Made by a program: the position numbers and the translations under genes. A stretch of DNA of 64,000 nucleotides from JAGNGI01 sp035448825 (GTDB lineage: Bacteria > Fidelibacterota > UBA2242): assembly GCA_035448825.1 (NCBI GenBank), contig DAOTJS010000004.1:1-64000 (forward strand). The letters run 5' to 3'. Below, piece by piece: positions 1-9,547 of this stretch. How positions within the stretch are numbered: position 1 is the first letter of the stretch; every line of letters begins with the position of its first letter. A model generated the notes under the pieces. It had not been told where the DNA came from. It did not search any database and saw nothing but the letters and a program-made list of their open reading frames with translations.

Positions 1-2362
1 TTAAATCACTACTCGAAGAACTATTTGTCGTACTCGTCACCTTCCAGGTACCATTAAATATCCCTTCTAAGGACGAGACACTAATACTGCTTACATTAGA
101 ATAATTTGACTTATTATAATCAGTAAATGAACAGACTCTGTAGCTATAGGTTATATCTTTTTCGATATTTCGATCAATATATTCACAATTATTCGGATTA
201 GTTGATGCTATCTCAGAAAAGCTTTCAGCTTCTTTCATTCGCTCAATTTTAAATCCCATTTCAAATGAGCAGTTATCCTGCCAGGTCAGCTTTATATCCT
301 GATTATTAATAACTGATGTTAATAGATTTGAAGGAGACGGAAATACAGTCTCTGTTTGTAAATCATTAGAATATTCACTTTCATTATTTATCGTAAAAGC
401 CTTCACCCGATATGTATAATTTCGACCATAAATCAATCCCACATCCGTGTAGGTTATCACATCTGCACCAACCTCGGCTATCAGAGTATAGCCATTACCA
501 TCGTTACGCTCGATTCGGAAGCCAGTCTCAAACAAGCAGTTATCCTGCCAGTCTAATTTTATCTGGCTATCTGTTACTGGAGTAGCAGTAAGATTACTGG
601 GAGGAGGTATTACCATCTGAATATTCGTTTCATTAGAATAGTTAGAATTATTTAATTGAGTACAGGCTCTTACACGGTAGCTGTAGGTTTCACCATAAGT
701 CAAATTATTATCAGTAAAACTAGTAATATTAGCATTGACTTCGGCAATTTGCTGGAAAGTTCCAGCATCAGCTTTGCGTTCAATTCGGAAGCCAGTCTCA
801 AAGGTACAGTTATCTTGCCATTCTAATTTTATCTGGCTATCTGTTACTGGAGTAGCAGTAAGATTACTAGGAGCTGGAAAAATTGTTTGAACACTCTTTT
901 CATTTGAATAATCTGAATTATTAAACTGAGTATAAGCTCTTACCCGATAGTAGTACGTTTCACCATAAGTTAAATTATCATCTGTAAAACTTTTGACGTT
1001 AGCTCCTACCTTTGCAACCTGTTGAAAATTCCCACCTACTGTTTTACGTTCAATCTGAAAACCAGTCTCAAAAGAGGAGTTATCTTGCCACTCTAATTTT
1101 ATCTGGCTATCTGTTACTGGGGTAGCATTAAGATTACTGGGAGGAGGTATTACCATCTGAATATTCGTTTCATTAGAATAGTTAGAATTATTTAATTGAG
1201 TACAGGCTCTTACACGGTAGCTGTAGGTTTCACCATAAGTCAAATTATTATCAGTAAAACTAGTAATATTAGCATTGACTTCGGCAATTTGCTGGAAAGT
1301 TCCAGCATCAGCTTTGCGTTCAATCCGGAAGCCAGTCTCAAAGGTACAGTTATCTTGCCATTCTAATTTAACCTGACTATCTGATATTGGTGTAGCAATA
1401 AGATTGGTAGGGTAAGGAAAAGTGGTTTGAATACTCTTTTCGTTAGAATAATCTGAATTATTAAACTGAGTATAAGCTCTTACCCTATAGTAATAGGTTT
1501 CACCATAAGTCAAATTATCATCAGTATAACTCGTTAAATTGGCACCGACCTCGGCAACTTGCTGAAAACCTCCAGAACCTATTTTACGCTCGATTCGGAA
1601 ACCATTCTCAAAACTGCTATTGTCCTTCCAGTCAAGTTTTATCTGGCTATCTGATATAGGAGTTGCAGTTAGATCAGTAGGGGCAGGAAGAGTAGTTTGG
1701 GCACTTACCTCGTTAGAGTAGGCGGATTTATTGACTTTTGTAATGGCATTTACTCGATAGGTGTAATTGACATCAATATTCAAACTATCATCAGTATAGG
1801 TCGTGACATTAGCGCCAATTTCGGCAATTTGCTGGAAAGTCCCGGTATCAGCTTTGCGTTCAATCCGGAAGCCAGTCTCAAAGGCGCAGTTATCTTGCCA
1901 TTCTAATTTCACCTGACTATCTGATATTGGTGTAGCAGTAAGATTGGTAGGGGAAGGAAAAGTGGTTTGAATACTCTTTTCGTTAGAATATTTGGATTTG
2001 TTGACTTCGGTAAAGGCATATACCCGATAAGTATATTTTTGTTCGATACTCAAGTTAGTATCAATATAGGTAGCAATATTAGCGCCGACTTCGGCAATTT
2101 GCTTATAAGTACTATTTTCACTTTTACGCTCAATTTTGAAGCCACTCTCTAAATCACAATTATCTTTCCAGGTCAATTGAACCTGACTATCATTGATGGG
2201 AGTTACGTTCAGATTAGAAGGCGCCCATTGCCCTGGTTCGATATGAGACTTTGGATCATTGGGATTGAGGAAATCCCACTTTTCACAGGAGTAAGCCGAG
2301 AATATTAAAATTGCCAATAAGATCAATGTTCTGAATTTCGAGATGGGATATTTCTCCGTCAT
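1..2362 (-). CDS. Lipoprotein of tandem fibronectin type III modules (3' end outside window)
   Basis: Open from an ATG at 2362 to the window edge, about 787 codons with no stop seen, so the C-terminus is missing. The N-terminus is a lipoprotein signal: a hydrophobic run followed by FSAYSC, with Cys at about residue 26. After a short linker come at least eight FN3 modules of about 90 residues (270 bp). Each carries the same landmarks: SNLTATPV near its start, a Leu/Gln-x-Trp-x-Asp-Asn strand, a GFRIERK-like strand, and a TYSYRVRA-like strand followed by YSNE. Modules at about 589-828 and 1129-1368 are almost identical in DNA. The start overlaps the stop of the upstream gene as ATGA, which suggests translational coupling. 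FN3 arrays in FCB lipoproteins usually act as surface spacers or adhesive modules. No catalytic domain is visible in this part. The role is inferred. Confidence 0.85.
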   Translation of the reverse strand, partial: MTEKYPISKFRTLILLAILIFSAYSCEKWDFLNPNDPKSHIEPGQWAPSNLNVTPINDSQVQLTWKDNCDLESGFKIERKSENSTYKQIAEVGANIATYIDTNLSIEQKYTYRVYAFTEVNKSKYSNEKSIQTTFPSPTNLTATPISDSQVKLEWQDNCAFETGFRIERKADTGTFQQIAEIGANVTTYTDDSLNIDVNYTYRVNAITKVNKSAYSNEVSAQTTLPAPTDLTATPISDSQIKLDWKDNSSFENGFRIERKIGSGGFQQVAEVGANLTSYTDDNLTYGETYYYRVRAYTQFNNSDYSNEKSIQTTFPYPTNLIATPISDSQVKLEWQDNCTFETGFRIERKADAGTFQQIAEVNANITSFTDNNLTYGETYSYRVRACTQLNNSNYSNETNIQMVIPPPSNLNATPVTDSQIKLEWQDNSSFETGFQIERKTVGGNFQQVAKVGANVKSFTDDNLTYGETYYYRVRAYTQFNNSDYSNEKSVQTIFPAPSNLTATPVTDSQIKLEWQDNCTFETGFRIERKADAGTFQQIAEVNANITSFTDNNLTYGETYSYRVRACTQLNNSNYSNETNIQMVIPPPSNLTATPVTDSQIKLDWQDNCLFETGFRIERNDGNGYTLIAEVGADVITYTDVGLIYGRNYTYRVKAFTINNESEYSNDLQTETVFPSPSNLLTSVINNQDIKLTWQDNCSFEMGFKIERMKEAESFSEIASTNPNNCEYIDRNIEKDITYSYRVCSFTDYNKSNYSNVSSISVSSLEGIFNGTWKVTSTTNSSSSSDL
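589..1368. repeat. Near-identical FN3-module DNA repeats, 540 bp apart
   Basis: Bases 589-784 match 1129-1324 exactly, and the match continues to 828/1368 with a single difference (785/1325). The 540-bp offset is two 270-bp FN3 modules. Neighbouring modules are much more diverged, so a recent two-module duplication or gene conversion within the array is likely. Confidence 0.9.
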
Positions 2363-3822
2363 TGTAATACCTCCACCCAGATCGCCCGGTCGCCCTTATA
2401 GTCGGAGAGTAATTCCGGGCGCAATGTTTTAATATTGATAAACTCACTCTTTTGAACCGTCAGAATAGCTTTTAATTCAGCCGTTTTGGGATTGAAAATA
2501 AAACAGTAGAGTCCTTCCTTATTTTCAAAGTCTTTGCTCGAGCCAAAAACTATGCGTCCCTCACGACTTAATCTTTGAGCCTGAGTTACAAAATCCTGAA
2601 GGTGATTTACTTCTCTCAGTTCGGTTAATAATTGAGCCGATGACGACCGGGATTTACTGATTTCCGGTCGGCGCTCCTTCACGGTAGAGATTTCAGTAGC
2701 CGTGAGAGTTTGATTTTTCATATCGAGGATTTTTATACAACTCAAGTTAGGTTTCCCATTGATCGTTAATTTAATCTGGTAATTTCTATCGGTCGCAAAA
2801 GTCTGCGCTGGTTGGGCAATAGCTGAAGTTCGGCCATCGCCGAAATCCCAGTGATATTCTTTCACCGATAAATGCTGCAATTGCGGCTGGAAATAGACAG
2901 CATATCCTTTGAATAGCGCGCCGAAATCCACCGTGACATAATTTCGCAAGTCGAGCATTACTGGAAAGCTATTGTCAAATTCCGGCAGTTTCAGAAATTG
3001 ATAAATCTGATTGACATCGGGATTTTGCTCCATATCTGAAACATAGCGATATTCTATCTGGGGACGCAGAACCGTGCTCTGGTCGCTGAATTCACCACGC
3101 AGGACGAAAGTCACCCGCCCATTGATTACTTCGCACCAGTTTTGCTCTGCGCCGTCATAATAAGAAACTTGCAGGTTGGTGACCGGTAAATTACCGCAGG
3201 CTAATTTCACGATAGCGACAAAGTCATCTCCATCAACGAAGCTCTTCTCCAGCGTGGCGGTCATTCCTTTGAAAATAGCGTTAAGATGAGCGGGAATCAG
3301 CGTTGCCGCATCGCCGTAAGTATTGGAAATGGAAATCTGAATTGTATCCGGATAGGAAAAGGTCAGTACGTATGCCCAGAAGTAATTACGCAGAGCCGTG
3401 GCGAAATCACTGTGCTGTTCGGCTTCCCTGGCAATGTTTATTAAGGAATGAATTGCATATTTTCGTTGATCGAACGCTTTCTGGACATCGGCTTTGGCAA
3501 CGCGGGCGGTGACTACCCAGCCTTTTTTGGTGTGCGTTTCAGTATAAACGACATTTTTTAGAATAATTCCCGAATAGGTCGTGATCTGAGAATTAGCGAA
3601 ATCTTCAGTGACCGTTCCTTTGTTCTCCGTAGTTCTCGATTCAAAGCGCGTCTGGATAAAAGTCTGAATACTGTTGGTAAGATACTTTAAAGCCTGCTGG
3701 CGAGCTTGTTCGAGGGTCGGTGCTTCGCCGGAAGCCTCATAGTAGCCCGTCTGGGCGAATAAATTCATTCCGATTGTAAAATTCAGGATTAAAATTATTC
3801 TTAAAATCTGACGTCTATCCAT
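2359..3822 (-). CDS. Secreted protein with LPP20-like N-terminal region and PKD-like domain
   Basis: 487 residues from the ATG at 3822, which has GATAGGG about 8 nt upstream; an in-frame TTG six codons earlier is less likely. A signal peptide ends near NLFAQ. Residues 30-120 resemble the LPP20 lipoprotein family: a GEAPTLEQARQQAL helix, then a segment with GWVVTARV, typical of proteins that process an own-name repeat across the envelope. A PKD-like beta-sandwich lies at about residues 320-370, with YHWDFGDGRTS as its signature. The C-terminal 110 residues are not recognised. The stop overlaps the ATG of the following FN3 lipoprotein, so the two are probably one transcription unit and may act together at the outer membrane. 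The family assignment is by motif only. Confidence 0.7.
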   Translation of the reverse strand: MDRRQILRIILILNFTIGMNLFAQTGYYEASGEAPTLEQARQQALKYLTNSIQTFIQTRFESRTTENKGTVTEDFANSQITTYSGIILKNVVYTETHTKKGWVVTARVAKADVQKAFDQRKYAIHSLINIAREAEQHSDFATALRNYFWAYVLTFSYPDTIQISISNTYGDAATLIPAHLNAIFKGMTATLEKSFVDGDDFVAIVKLACGNLPVTNLQVSYYDGAEQNWCEVINGRVTFVLRGEFSDQSTVLRPQIEYRYVSDMEQNPDVNQIYQFLKLPEFDNSFPVMLDLRNYVTVDFGALFKGYAVYFQPQLQHLSVKEYHWDFGDGRTSAIAQPAQTFATDRNYQIKLTINGKPNLSCIKILDMKNQTLTATEISTVKERRPEISKSRSSSAQLLTELREVNHLQDFVTQAQRLSREGRIVFGSSKDFENKEGLYCFIFNPKTAELKAILTVQKSEFINIKTLRPELLSDYKGDRAIWVEVLQ

Positions 3823-3845
3823 TTTTTTAACCCTATCCAACTACT

Positions 3846-4525
3846 ACTAGCCCAACCAATTTCCATCCCGCCGCAGGCTGACACAAAAAACCAATTTCCG
3901 ACCCACCGTAGGCTGGTAAAAACCAATTTCCGCCACGCCGCAGGCGGGGCTAAATTGGTTTTGGTACATCCATATTGGGAGACCAAATTGTCTTTTGTGT
4001 GTTTTCCCCGATTCTATCGTTGACAAAACCAATTTGGCTCTACTTCGTTTCGCCGAAAATTGGTTTTCCGGAAGGATAAATTGGTTTCGGTAGTCAAAAT
4101 TCAACGGTTCAATTTCCCTCTTTTTTACCATAATAATACTATTTGCCTCAAAATTATCGTTACAAAAAGGCAAAATCAAGGAAAATTTTGCTAAGACATT
4201 TACCAATTTCCCAAAATGTTAAATTGATTTCCGGCAATTATGTTTTATCCCAACCAATTTCCGACCCGCAGGCTGACAAAAAACCAATTTCCGACTCGCA
4301 GGCGGGGCTAAATTGGTTTTGGTGTGTTTTCCCCGATTCTATCGTTGACAAAACCAATTTGGCTCTACTTCGTTTCGCCGAAAATTGGTTTCGGTAGTCA
4401 AAATTCAAAGGTTCAATTTCCCTCTTGTTTGCCATAATTATACTATTTGTTCTAAAATTATCGTTATAAAAAGGCAAAATCAAGGAAAATTTTGTCAGGA
4501 CATTTACCAATTTCCCAAAATGTTA
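3846..4525. repeat. Duplicated palindrome-rich intergenic repeat
   Basis: About 680 bp of non-coding sequence made of two copies of one block. The stretch starting GTGTGTTTTCCCCGATTC is at about 3996-4064 and again at 4319-4389. The stretch starting CGGTAGTCAAAATTCAA is at about 4089-4223 and 4392-4525. Both copies contain repeated AAACCAATTT and its complement AAATTGGTTT, which can form hairpins, and short GC-rich linkers such as CCGCAGGCGGGGC. Small open frames here mirror each other between copies and look like by-products of the repeat. Seen directly; function unknown. Confidence 0.85.
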
Positions 4526-4563
4526 AACCTATACAAGGTAAATACTTTTTGTGAGGAGAAAAT

Positions 4564-4705
4564 TTCTACAAAACTTTAAGCCCTATGGGCTAATTTGGGA
4601 AAGGAATGGTTGATAGGTTAATGCCCACCGCGTAGCGGTCGAAGTATTGTAGTTAAATGGAAATAAGAAAGCTATTCCCCAGAGGGGATAAAGAATACTT
4701 ACTTG
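4564..4705. repeat. Dispersed intergenic repeat, copy 1
   Basis: This stretch resembles 14665-14815 over its whole length: CTACAAAACTT at its start, GATAGGTTAAT, CCACCGCGTAGCGGTC, AAGTATTGTAG, then a hairpin CTATTCCCCAGAGGGGATA. The other copy has the same order with scattered changes, including paired changes in the hairpin arms. It lies between the 3846-4525 repeat and the end of ftsH. No gene is visible. Confidence 0.75.
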
Positions 4706-4773
4706 GCCTCTACTCTAATTTTTAGGAATTGTCCTGATTATCGAACTGAATTCTCTATTATTATCCGAATCAA

Positions 4774-6651
4774 TTAGGATAGAATCGCTTCGATTTCTTC
4801 TTTACCCAGCACTTCTTTTTCTAAAAGCGCGTTTGCCATTTTATCCAGTAATTCCCTTTTTTCAATCAACAACTCTTTGGTTTCGCGGTAGCATTTATCA
4901 ATAATTTCTTTGACTTCTTCGTCAATCAGTCTCTCGAGATGTTCTGAGCGTCTTTCAACTCCCGCCGCTTGATTGAGAAATCCGGGCGTCGAACGGTTCA
5001 CCAGAGAATAATTTGGCAGTTTTTCGCTCATACCATATACGACGATCATATTTTTCACTAATTGAGCGACGCGTTCCAGATCATTGGAAGCACCAGTCGA
5101 GACCTCGTTAAAGACAATTTCTTCAGCGGCACGCCCGCCGAGTAATCCTTTTACTTTTCCGATAATTTCGGTTTTAGTCATCAGATAACGGTCTTCGAGT
5201 GGCATTTGCAAAGTATAACCAAGCGCACCTATTCCTCTCGGTACAATTGATACTTTTTGCACCTGTTCGGCGCCTGGAGTAAAAAAACCCACTATCGCAT
5301 GACCCGATTCATGGTAAGCGACGATTTTACGTTCTTTCTCGTTGATAATTTTATTTTTCTTTTCCAATCCAGCAATGAGACGTTCGATAGCGGCTTCGAA
5401 ATCAGATTGAGTAACTTCATCGCGATTGTTTCGAGCGGCTAAAATAGCGGCTTCATTACACACATTGGCAATCTCGGCGCCGGCAAATCCTGGCGTCTGG
5501 GCGGCTAATTGCTTTAGGTCAACATTCGAGCTAAGTTTTAGATTGCGAGTATGCACTTTAAATATCGCTTCACGACCTTTCATATCGGGGCGGTCAACCA
5601 GTACCTGCCGATCGAATCGTCCGGGTCTTAGCAGGGCGGGGTCGAGTACTTCTGGTCTGTTAGTAGCTCCGATAATTATTACCCCGGCTCCGGGATCGAA
5701 ACCGTCCATTTCCACCAGTAATTGGTTGAGCGTATTTTCACGTTCGTCGTAGCCACCCCCATAAGTCAGAGCATTACCACGACTTTTCCCGATGGCATCT
5801 ATTTCGTCGATGAAAATAATGCAGGGAGCGGCGGCTTTAGCTTGCTTGAATAAATCTCTTACCCGAGCCGCACCTAATCCGACAAACATTTCCACAAAAT
5901 CCGAGCCGCTGAGGTTAAAAAATGGCACGCCAGCTTCACCCGCTACAGCTCTGGCTAGTAAAGTCTTTCCGGTGCCGGGCGGTCCCACCAGTAATAAGCC
6001 TTTCGGTAACTTGCCACCTAATTTTGTGTATTTTTTAGGATTCTTTAAAAAATCCACAACTTCTTTAACTTCTTCAACGGCTTCATCAACGCCAGCCACA
6101 TCGGAAAATCTAACCTGATTCTCCGGCTTTTCGGCATATATCTTGGCCTTATTCTTACCGAAATCGAGCATCGGGTTGTTTCCCATTCGTCTAAAAATTA
6201 TACCCCATAAGCCGATAAAAAATATGATAGGAAATACCCAGTTCAGGAAAAAATTACGAAGCGAATTTGATTCGTACCGACCTTCGAAATTAACATCCGA
6301 GGCTTGCAATTTTGCCAGCAGATCTGGATCCGGCAACTCCGGAATGCGACTTACGATAAATTGCCGAGCTACCTGCCTTTCGATCGAAGGCACTCTCAAT
6401 CGCCACGGTGCGGTCGGGGCATGAGTCAGCGCTTGCTCTTCATCAACATCTTCGGACTTGAATTCGCCCACGATGCGATCCTCGAAAATTACAATTCGCG
6501 CTACTTTTCCAGAATCCAGAGCATTTAAAAAATCTCTATAGCTTAAGCGAACGTTAGCCGGCTTATCCGGAAAAAATAACAATTGGGTAAAAATTATCAT
6601 CAGCAAGATTAACCAGAAGTAAATCAACGAAAATTTTTCATTATTCTTCAT
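4774..6651 (-). CDS. ftsH: ATP-dependent zinc metalloprotease FtsH
   Basis: 625 residues, normal for the family. FtsH is a membrane-anchored hexameric AAA+ protease that extracts and degrades membrane and short-lived cytosolic proteins. A first membrane helix is at about residues 8-27 and a second at about 140-160, bracketing a periplasmic domain. The AAA+ module has Walker A GPPGTGKT near residue 222, Walker B IIFIDEIDAIG, and an arginine-finger region LLRPGRFDR. The zinc site is HESGH near residue 446, with the usual downstream Asp/Glu-rich helix. GAGG lies about 10 nt before the ATG. It appears to be transcribed alone, followed by repeats. All catalytic motifs are intact. Confidence 0.98.
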   Translation of the reverse strand: MKNNEKFSLIYFWLILLMIIFTQLLFFPDKPANVRLSYRDFLNALDSGKVARIVIFEDRIVGEFKSEDVDEEQALTHAPTAPWRLRVPSIERQVARQFIVSRIPELPDPDLLAKLQASDVNFEGRYESNSLRNFFLNWVFPIIFFIGLWGIIFRRMGNNPMLDFGKNKAKIYAEKPENQVRFSDVAGVDEAVEEVKEVVDFLKNPKKYTKLGGKLPKGLLLVGPPGTGKTLLARAVAGEAGVPFFNLSGSDFVEMFVGLGAARVRDLFKQAKAAAPCIIFIDEIDAIGKSRGNALTYGGGYDERENTLNQLLVEMDGFDPGAGVIIIGATNRPEVLDPALLRPGRFDRQVLVDRPDMKGREAIFKVHTRNLKLSSNVDLKQLAAQTPGFAGAEIANVCNEAAILAARNNRDEVTQSDFEAAIERLIAGLEKKNKIINEKERKIVAYHESGHAIVGFFTPGAEQVQKVSIVPRGIGALGYTLQMPLEDRYLMTKTEIIGKVKGLLGGRAAEEIVFNEVSTGASNDLERVAQLVKNMIVVYGMSEKLPNYSLVNRSTPGFLNQAAGVERRSEHLERLIDEEVKEIIDKCYRETKELLIEKRELLDKMANALLEKEVLGKEEIEAILS

Positions 6652-6919
6652 AATTGTCTCACCTCAGCAGTTTTTGATTGACACTTCATTTTTTAAAAAT
6701 TTAAATCATTTCGGCTAATTGTGCCATTATATTTTCCAATGTAGTTTATCGGGCATATTTATAGAAAGCATTAAGTAACTTTAAATATGCCTTCAAGAAG
6801 AAGAGCCTTTTAGGAAACGAGGCTGAGGCTAAGGTTATGGCGGAGGAGCAGACGAGAAAGGGCAAACACTTAACTCAAGTCGTCTGAGAACACCTCAAGT
6901 CAAGTGCTTTGGCCAGTGA

Positions 6920-7660
6920 CTAATGACCTACCAGCCCCATTAGTCTCAGAGCATCATAATACATAGTGGAATTGTTAAACATAACGTAATTGAGTTCTTG
7001 ATCGCATAGCGCGAGCACTTTTTCTAATTCTTCATCGCTGAAAGTATAATCATAATCTAATCTATTCCCGATGTGCAATCCGTGTAAACGATAATAGCGG
7101 TAATCGCCGTAATAACTGTTCTGGTATAATGGATCAACGCAATGAATCAGATTCAATTCCTGACATACTTTTTGGATTATTTTCTCATCCCATCGGGGAT
7201 TGCGGACTTCCAGAATAAACTCGAAGTTCTCGCCATCTTTTCTAATCTTTTCAAAAAAATTATACAGGTTTAGCAAATATTTCTCATCCGGAGTAAAACT
7301 TGGGGGACATTGGAATAAAATCCTGGTACAACCTAATTTCAGGGCAAACTCTCTGGTTCTTTCCCAGGCTATAAAAACCTCATCCGTATTTTTGAACAAC
7401 CCATAATTCTCTTTTGCGCCAATTTTTTCTCTTAATCGGCGATAAGTGAATGAACCGGCTGGGTGAGTGATGATTTGCCAGGCTTTAATGACGAACTCGA
7501 ATTCCGGATTCTGTTTTTCAGCCGCCAGACGCCATTTTTCGGCAGTCGCAATTTGAGGCAATTGATAAAAGGTGATGTTAATTTCGATACAATTGAATTC
7601 CCGGTAATATCGCTCTTTTTCGATTGGAAAACCGCAACAACCGATTTTGAACTCTTTCAT
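6920..7660 (-). CDS. DUF72 family protein (YecE-like)
   Basis: 246 residues, the usual size for DUF72, a TIM-barrel-like family found across bacteria and archaea without an agreed reaction. The start KIGCCGFP, then YYREFNCIEINITFYQLP, is the family hallmark (GTSGW...YA..F..VE.N.TFY in most members). Later conserved positions are FEFVIKAWQIITHP, ILFQCPPSF, FILEVRNPRW and YYRLHG. It is a single-gene unit between ftsH and trxA, with no informative operon partner. Family assignment is firm; function unknown. Confidence 0.9.
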   Translation of the reverse strand: MKEFKIGCCGFPIEKERYYREFNCIEINITFYQLPQIATAEKWRLAAEKQNPEFEFVIKAWQIITHPAGSFTYRRLREKIGAKENYGLFKNTDEVFIAWERTREFALKLGCTRILFQCPPSFTPDEKYLLNLYNFFEKIRKDGENFEFILEVRNPRWDEKIIQKVCQELNLIHCVDPLYQNSYYGDYRYYRLHGLHIGNRLDYDYTFSDEELEKVLALCDQELNYVMFNNSTMYYDALRLMGLVGH

Positions 7661-7854
7661 ATCCCAAATGTATTCAAATCATTCCTAATAAGTGACAAAA
7701 GATTTCTAAGTTCGCCGAAAGTCTTCTCCCTCCCAGACCACGATTTTCAAAATTATCCTTTTAGCCGACAATGAAAATATTGATTTTTCAGGTTAAATAT
7801 TAACGACTTATTTAATTAAAATTAATAATTAAACCTTTGTGCCTTAGTGCCTTT

Positions 7855-7871
7855 GTCCCGCCGAGCGGGAC
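7855..7871 (-). terminator. Short GC hairpin downstream of trxA
   Basis: GTCCCGCCGAGCGGGAC forms a 7-bp stem with a 3-base loop about 23 nt after the trxA stop. There is no clear U-tract, so this may be a weak terminator or only a palindrome. Confidence 0.35.
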
Positions 7872-7893
7872 TTCTTCGAAGTGGTAAGAAAAC

Positions 7894-8208
7894 TTAGATT
7901 ACTTCCAAGATTTTTTCTTCGATATTTTTTTTAGGTTGGGCGCCGATAATCTGAGCCATTATCTTACCATTTTTGAAAATCAGCAGAGTCGGAATACTGC
8001 GGATACCGAATTTCTGGGCGATTTGCGGGGCATTTTCGACATTCACTTTGCCAAATTTCATTTTGCCGTTATACTTTTGCGCCAGTTCTTCGACCACCGG
8101 CATCAGTTTCATACAAGGAGCGCACCAGGTCGCCCAAAAATCAACCAGCACCGGTATTTCTGATTGCTCGACTTCAGCCTTGAAATTTGATTGAGTGAAT
8201 TCTAACAT
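7894..8208 (-). CDS. trxA: Thioredoxin
   Basis: 104 residues, a full single-domain thioredoxin of the cytosol. It reduces protein disulfides and is recycled by thioredoxin reductase. The active site is FWATWCAPCMKLMP, with WCAPC in place of the commoner WCGPC. The cis-proline segment GIRSIPTLLIFKNGK and the C-terminal helix are present, and no signal peptide is seen. AAGCGGGGC lies just before the ATG. It is one of two thioredoxins in this window; the other is at 34286-34639. The single Gly-to-Ala change in the active site can shift redox potential but is common. Confidence 0.95.
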   Translation of the reverse strand: MLEFTQSNFKAEVEQSEIPVLVDFWATWCAPCMKLMPVVEELAQKYNGKMKFGKVNVENAPQIAQKFGIRSIPTLLIFKNGKIMAQIIGAQPKKNIEEKILEVI

Positions 8209-8305
8209 AATGCCCCGCTTTTTTGATATTTGATTATCTCAATGTCTCACGCTATAATATATTCCTGCCGACTTTTATTCTCAAACCAATTTTTTCGGTA
8301 ATTTT

Positions 8306-9547
8306 TCATCTGGCGCGCACCCATTGCCATATTTCCGGAAAGGTAGGCCTTTTACCATAAATTAAAATCGCTACTTTAAAAATTTTCCCCGCCGCTAACA
8401 TTGCCGCCCAAACACTTACAATCAAAATTACCAATGACGTCAATATTTCCCAGAGCGGCGGCATCATCACCCCAATCCTTAAAATCATAAAATAGGGCGT
8501 GATGAATGGAATGAACGACAAAATTGTCGTCGTCAACGATTGTGGATTGGCAATTACGTAGGAAGCCAAAAAAATCGGCACAACCGAAATCAAAGAAAAA
8601 ATCGAAACGGCATGTTGGGCATCTTGTTCATTGTCGAAGAGCGAACCGATCGCCGCAAAGATCGCCGCATAAAGCAAATAACCCAGAACAAAATAGACCA
8701 GAAACAAGACGACATTTACGGAACTGAATAACTCCAGCCCTTTGAAATTCGAAATGATTATCCCAACGATCAAATAGAGTGCCAATTGCGTCAAACCCAG
8801 CAATCCAAGCCCCAAAATTTTCCCGGACATCAATTCCGTGGGAGACACCGAGGAAAGCAATACTTCGATTAAGCGATTAGCGCGTTCGGCGAGAACACTC
8901 CGCATCAATACCTGGGAAGACATAAAAATGGTAAAGAACAACATCAACACATAAATCAAGGGAATGATAAATGAGAGGGTCTCGTTACCCAAAGTTTCTT
9001 GACCGCCGGAAGCGACTTTTATAGTCTGGAATTCGACATTTTTCATCATATCCCGGATCATAGTCGGGTCCAAACCAGCCTCAACCAACCGATGTTCGGT
9101 AATAATTTCATTGATCGTTTGGCTAAGTTCACTTTGATCTTTGAAGTTGCCAACATTCAGACTGTAATAAAACACACGGCTGGAATCCAATACAACTTCC
9201 GGAATAACAATATAAGCACTTATAACCGACGAATTTAAAAGCTCGGCGGCTTCCCGTTTCATTTTTACAGGATCACTATCTTTCATTATGATGACTTGAT
9301 ATTTCGGGGTCCGATCTGCGAGGGTATATTTAGCGGCCAATTTTTGTTCCAATTTTTCCGCGAATTGACCGGTCTCATCTACTACGGCAATCAGGCGCGT
9401 TTCATGATCATCCGAGTTTAATACGACGGATGGAATGAACATCGAAGCCACCATAATCAGCGGTATGAGAATCGTCGAGATTATAAACCATTTGGAACGC
9501 AAGCGAGTTAGGTATTCCCAGCGGGCGATTATCATTACATTTTTCAT
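8306..9547 (-). CDS. ABC-2 type exporter permease (NatB/YhaP-like)
   Basis: 413 residues. One N-terminal helix at about residues 20-42 is followed by a roughly 150-residue extracytoplasmic domain, then about five membrane helices between residues 190 and 390. This topology is typical of the NatB/ABC-2 family, whose members export sodium, drugs or other substrates. Its ATG overlaps the TGA of the ATP-binding partner (9544-9547), so the two are coupled. MIIARWEYLTRLRSKWF at the N-terminus is a common sequence in this family. The substrate cannot be read from the sequence. Confidence 0.9.
   Translation of the reverse strand: MKNVMIIARWEYLTRLRSKWFIISTILIPLIMVASMFIPSVVLNSDDHETRLIAVVDETGQFAEKLEQKLAAKYTLADRTPKYQVIIMKDSDPVKMKREAAELLNSSVISAYIVIPEVVLDSSRVFYYSLNVGNFKDQSELSQTINEIITEHRLVEAGLDPTMIRDMMKNVEFQTIKVASGGQETLGNETLSFIIPLIYVLMLFFTIFMSSQVLMRSVLAERANRLIEVLLSSVSPTELMSGKILGLGLLGLTQLALYLIVGIIISNFKGLELFSSVNVVLFLVYFVLGYLLYAAIFAAIGSLFDNEQDAQHAVSIFSLISVVPIFLASYVIANPQSLTTTILSFIPFITPYFMILRIGVMMPPLWEILTSLVILIVSVWAAMLAAGKIFKVAILIYGKRPTFPEIWQWVRAR

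Noticed and set aside
3847..4510. Open frames of 90-120 residues on both strands in the spacer
   Set aside because: They follow the duplicated palindromes; repeated AAACCAATTT reads as similar short peptides on both strands with no domain.
6652..6919. A regulatory RNA in the gap upstream of ftsH
   Set aside because: No convincing stem set, terminator or conservation signal could be seen by eye.
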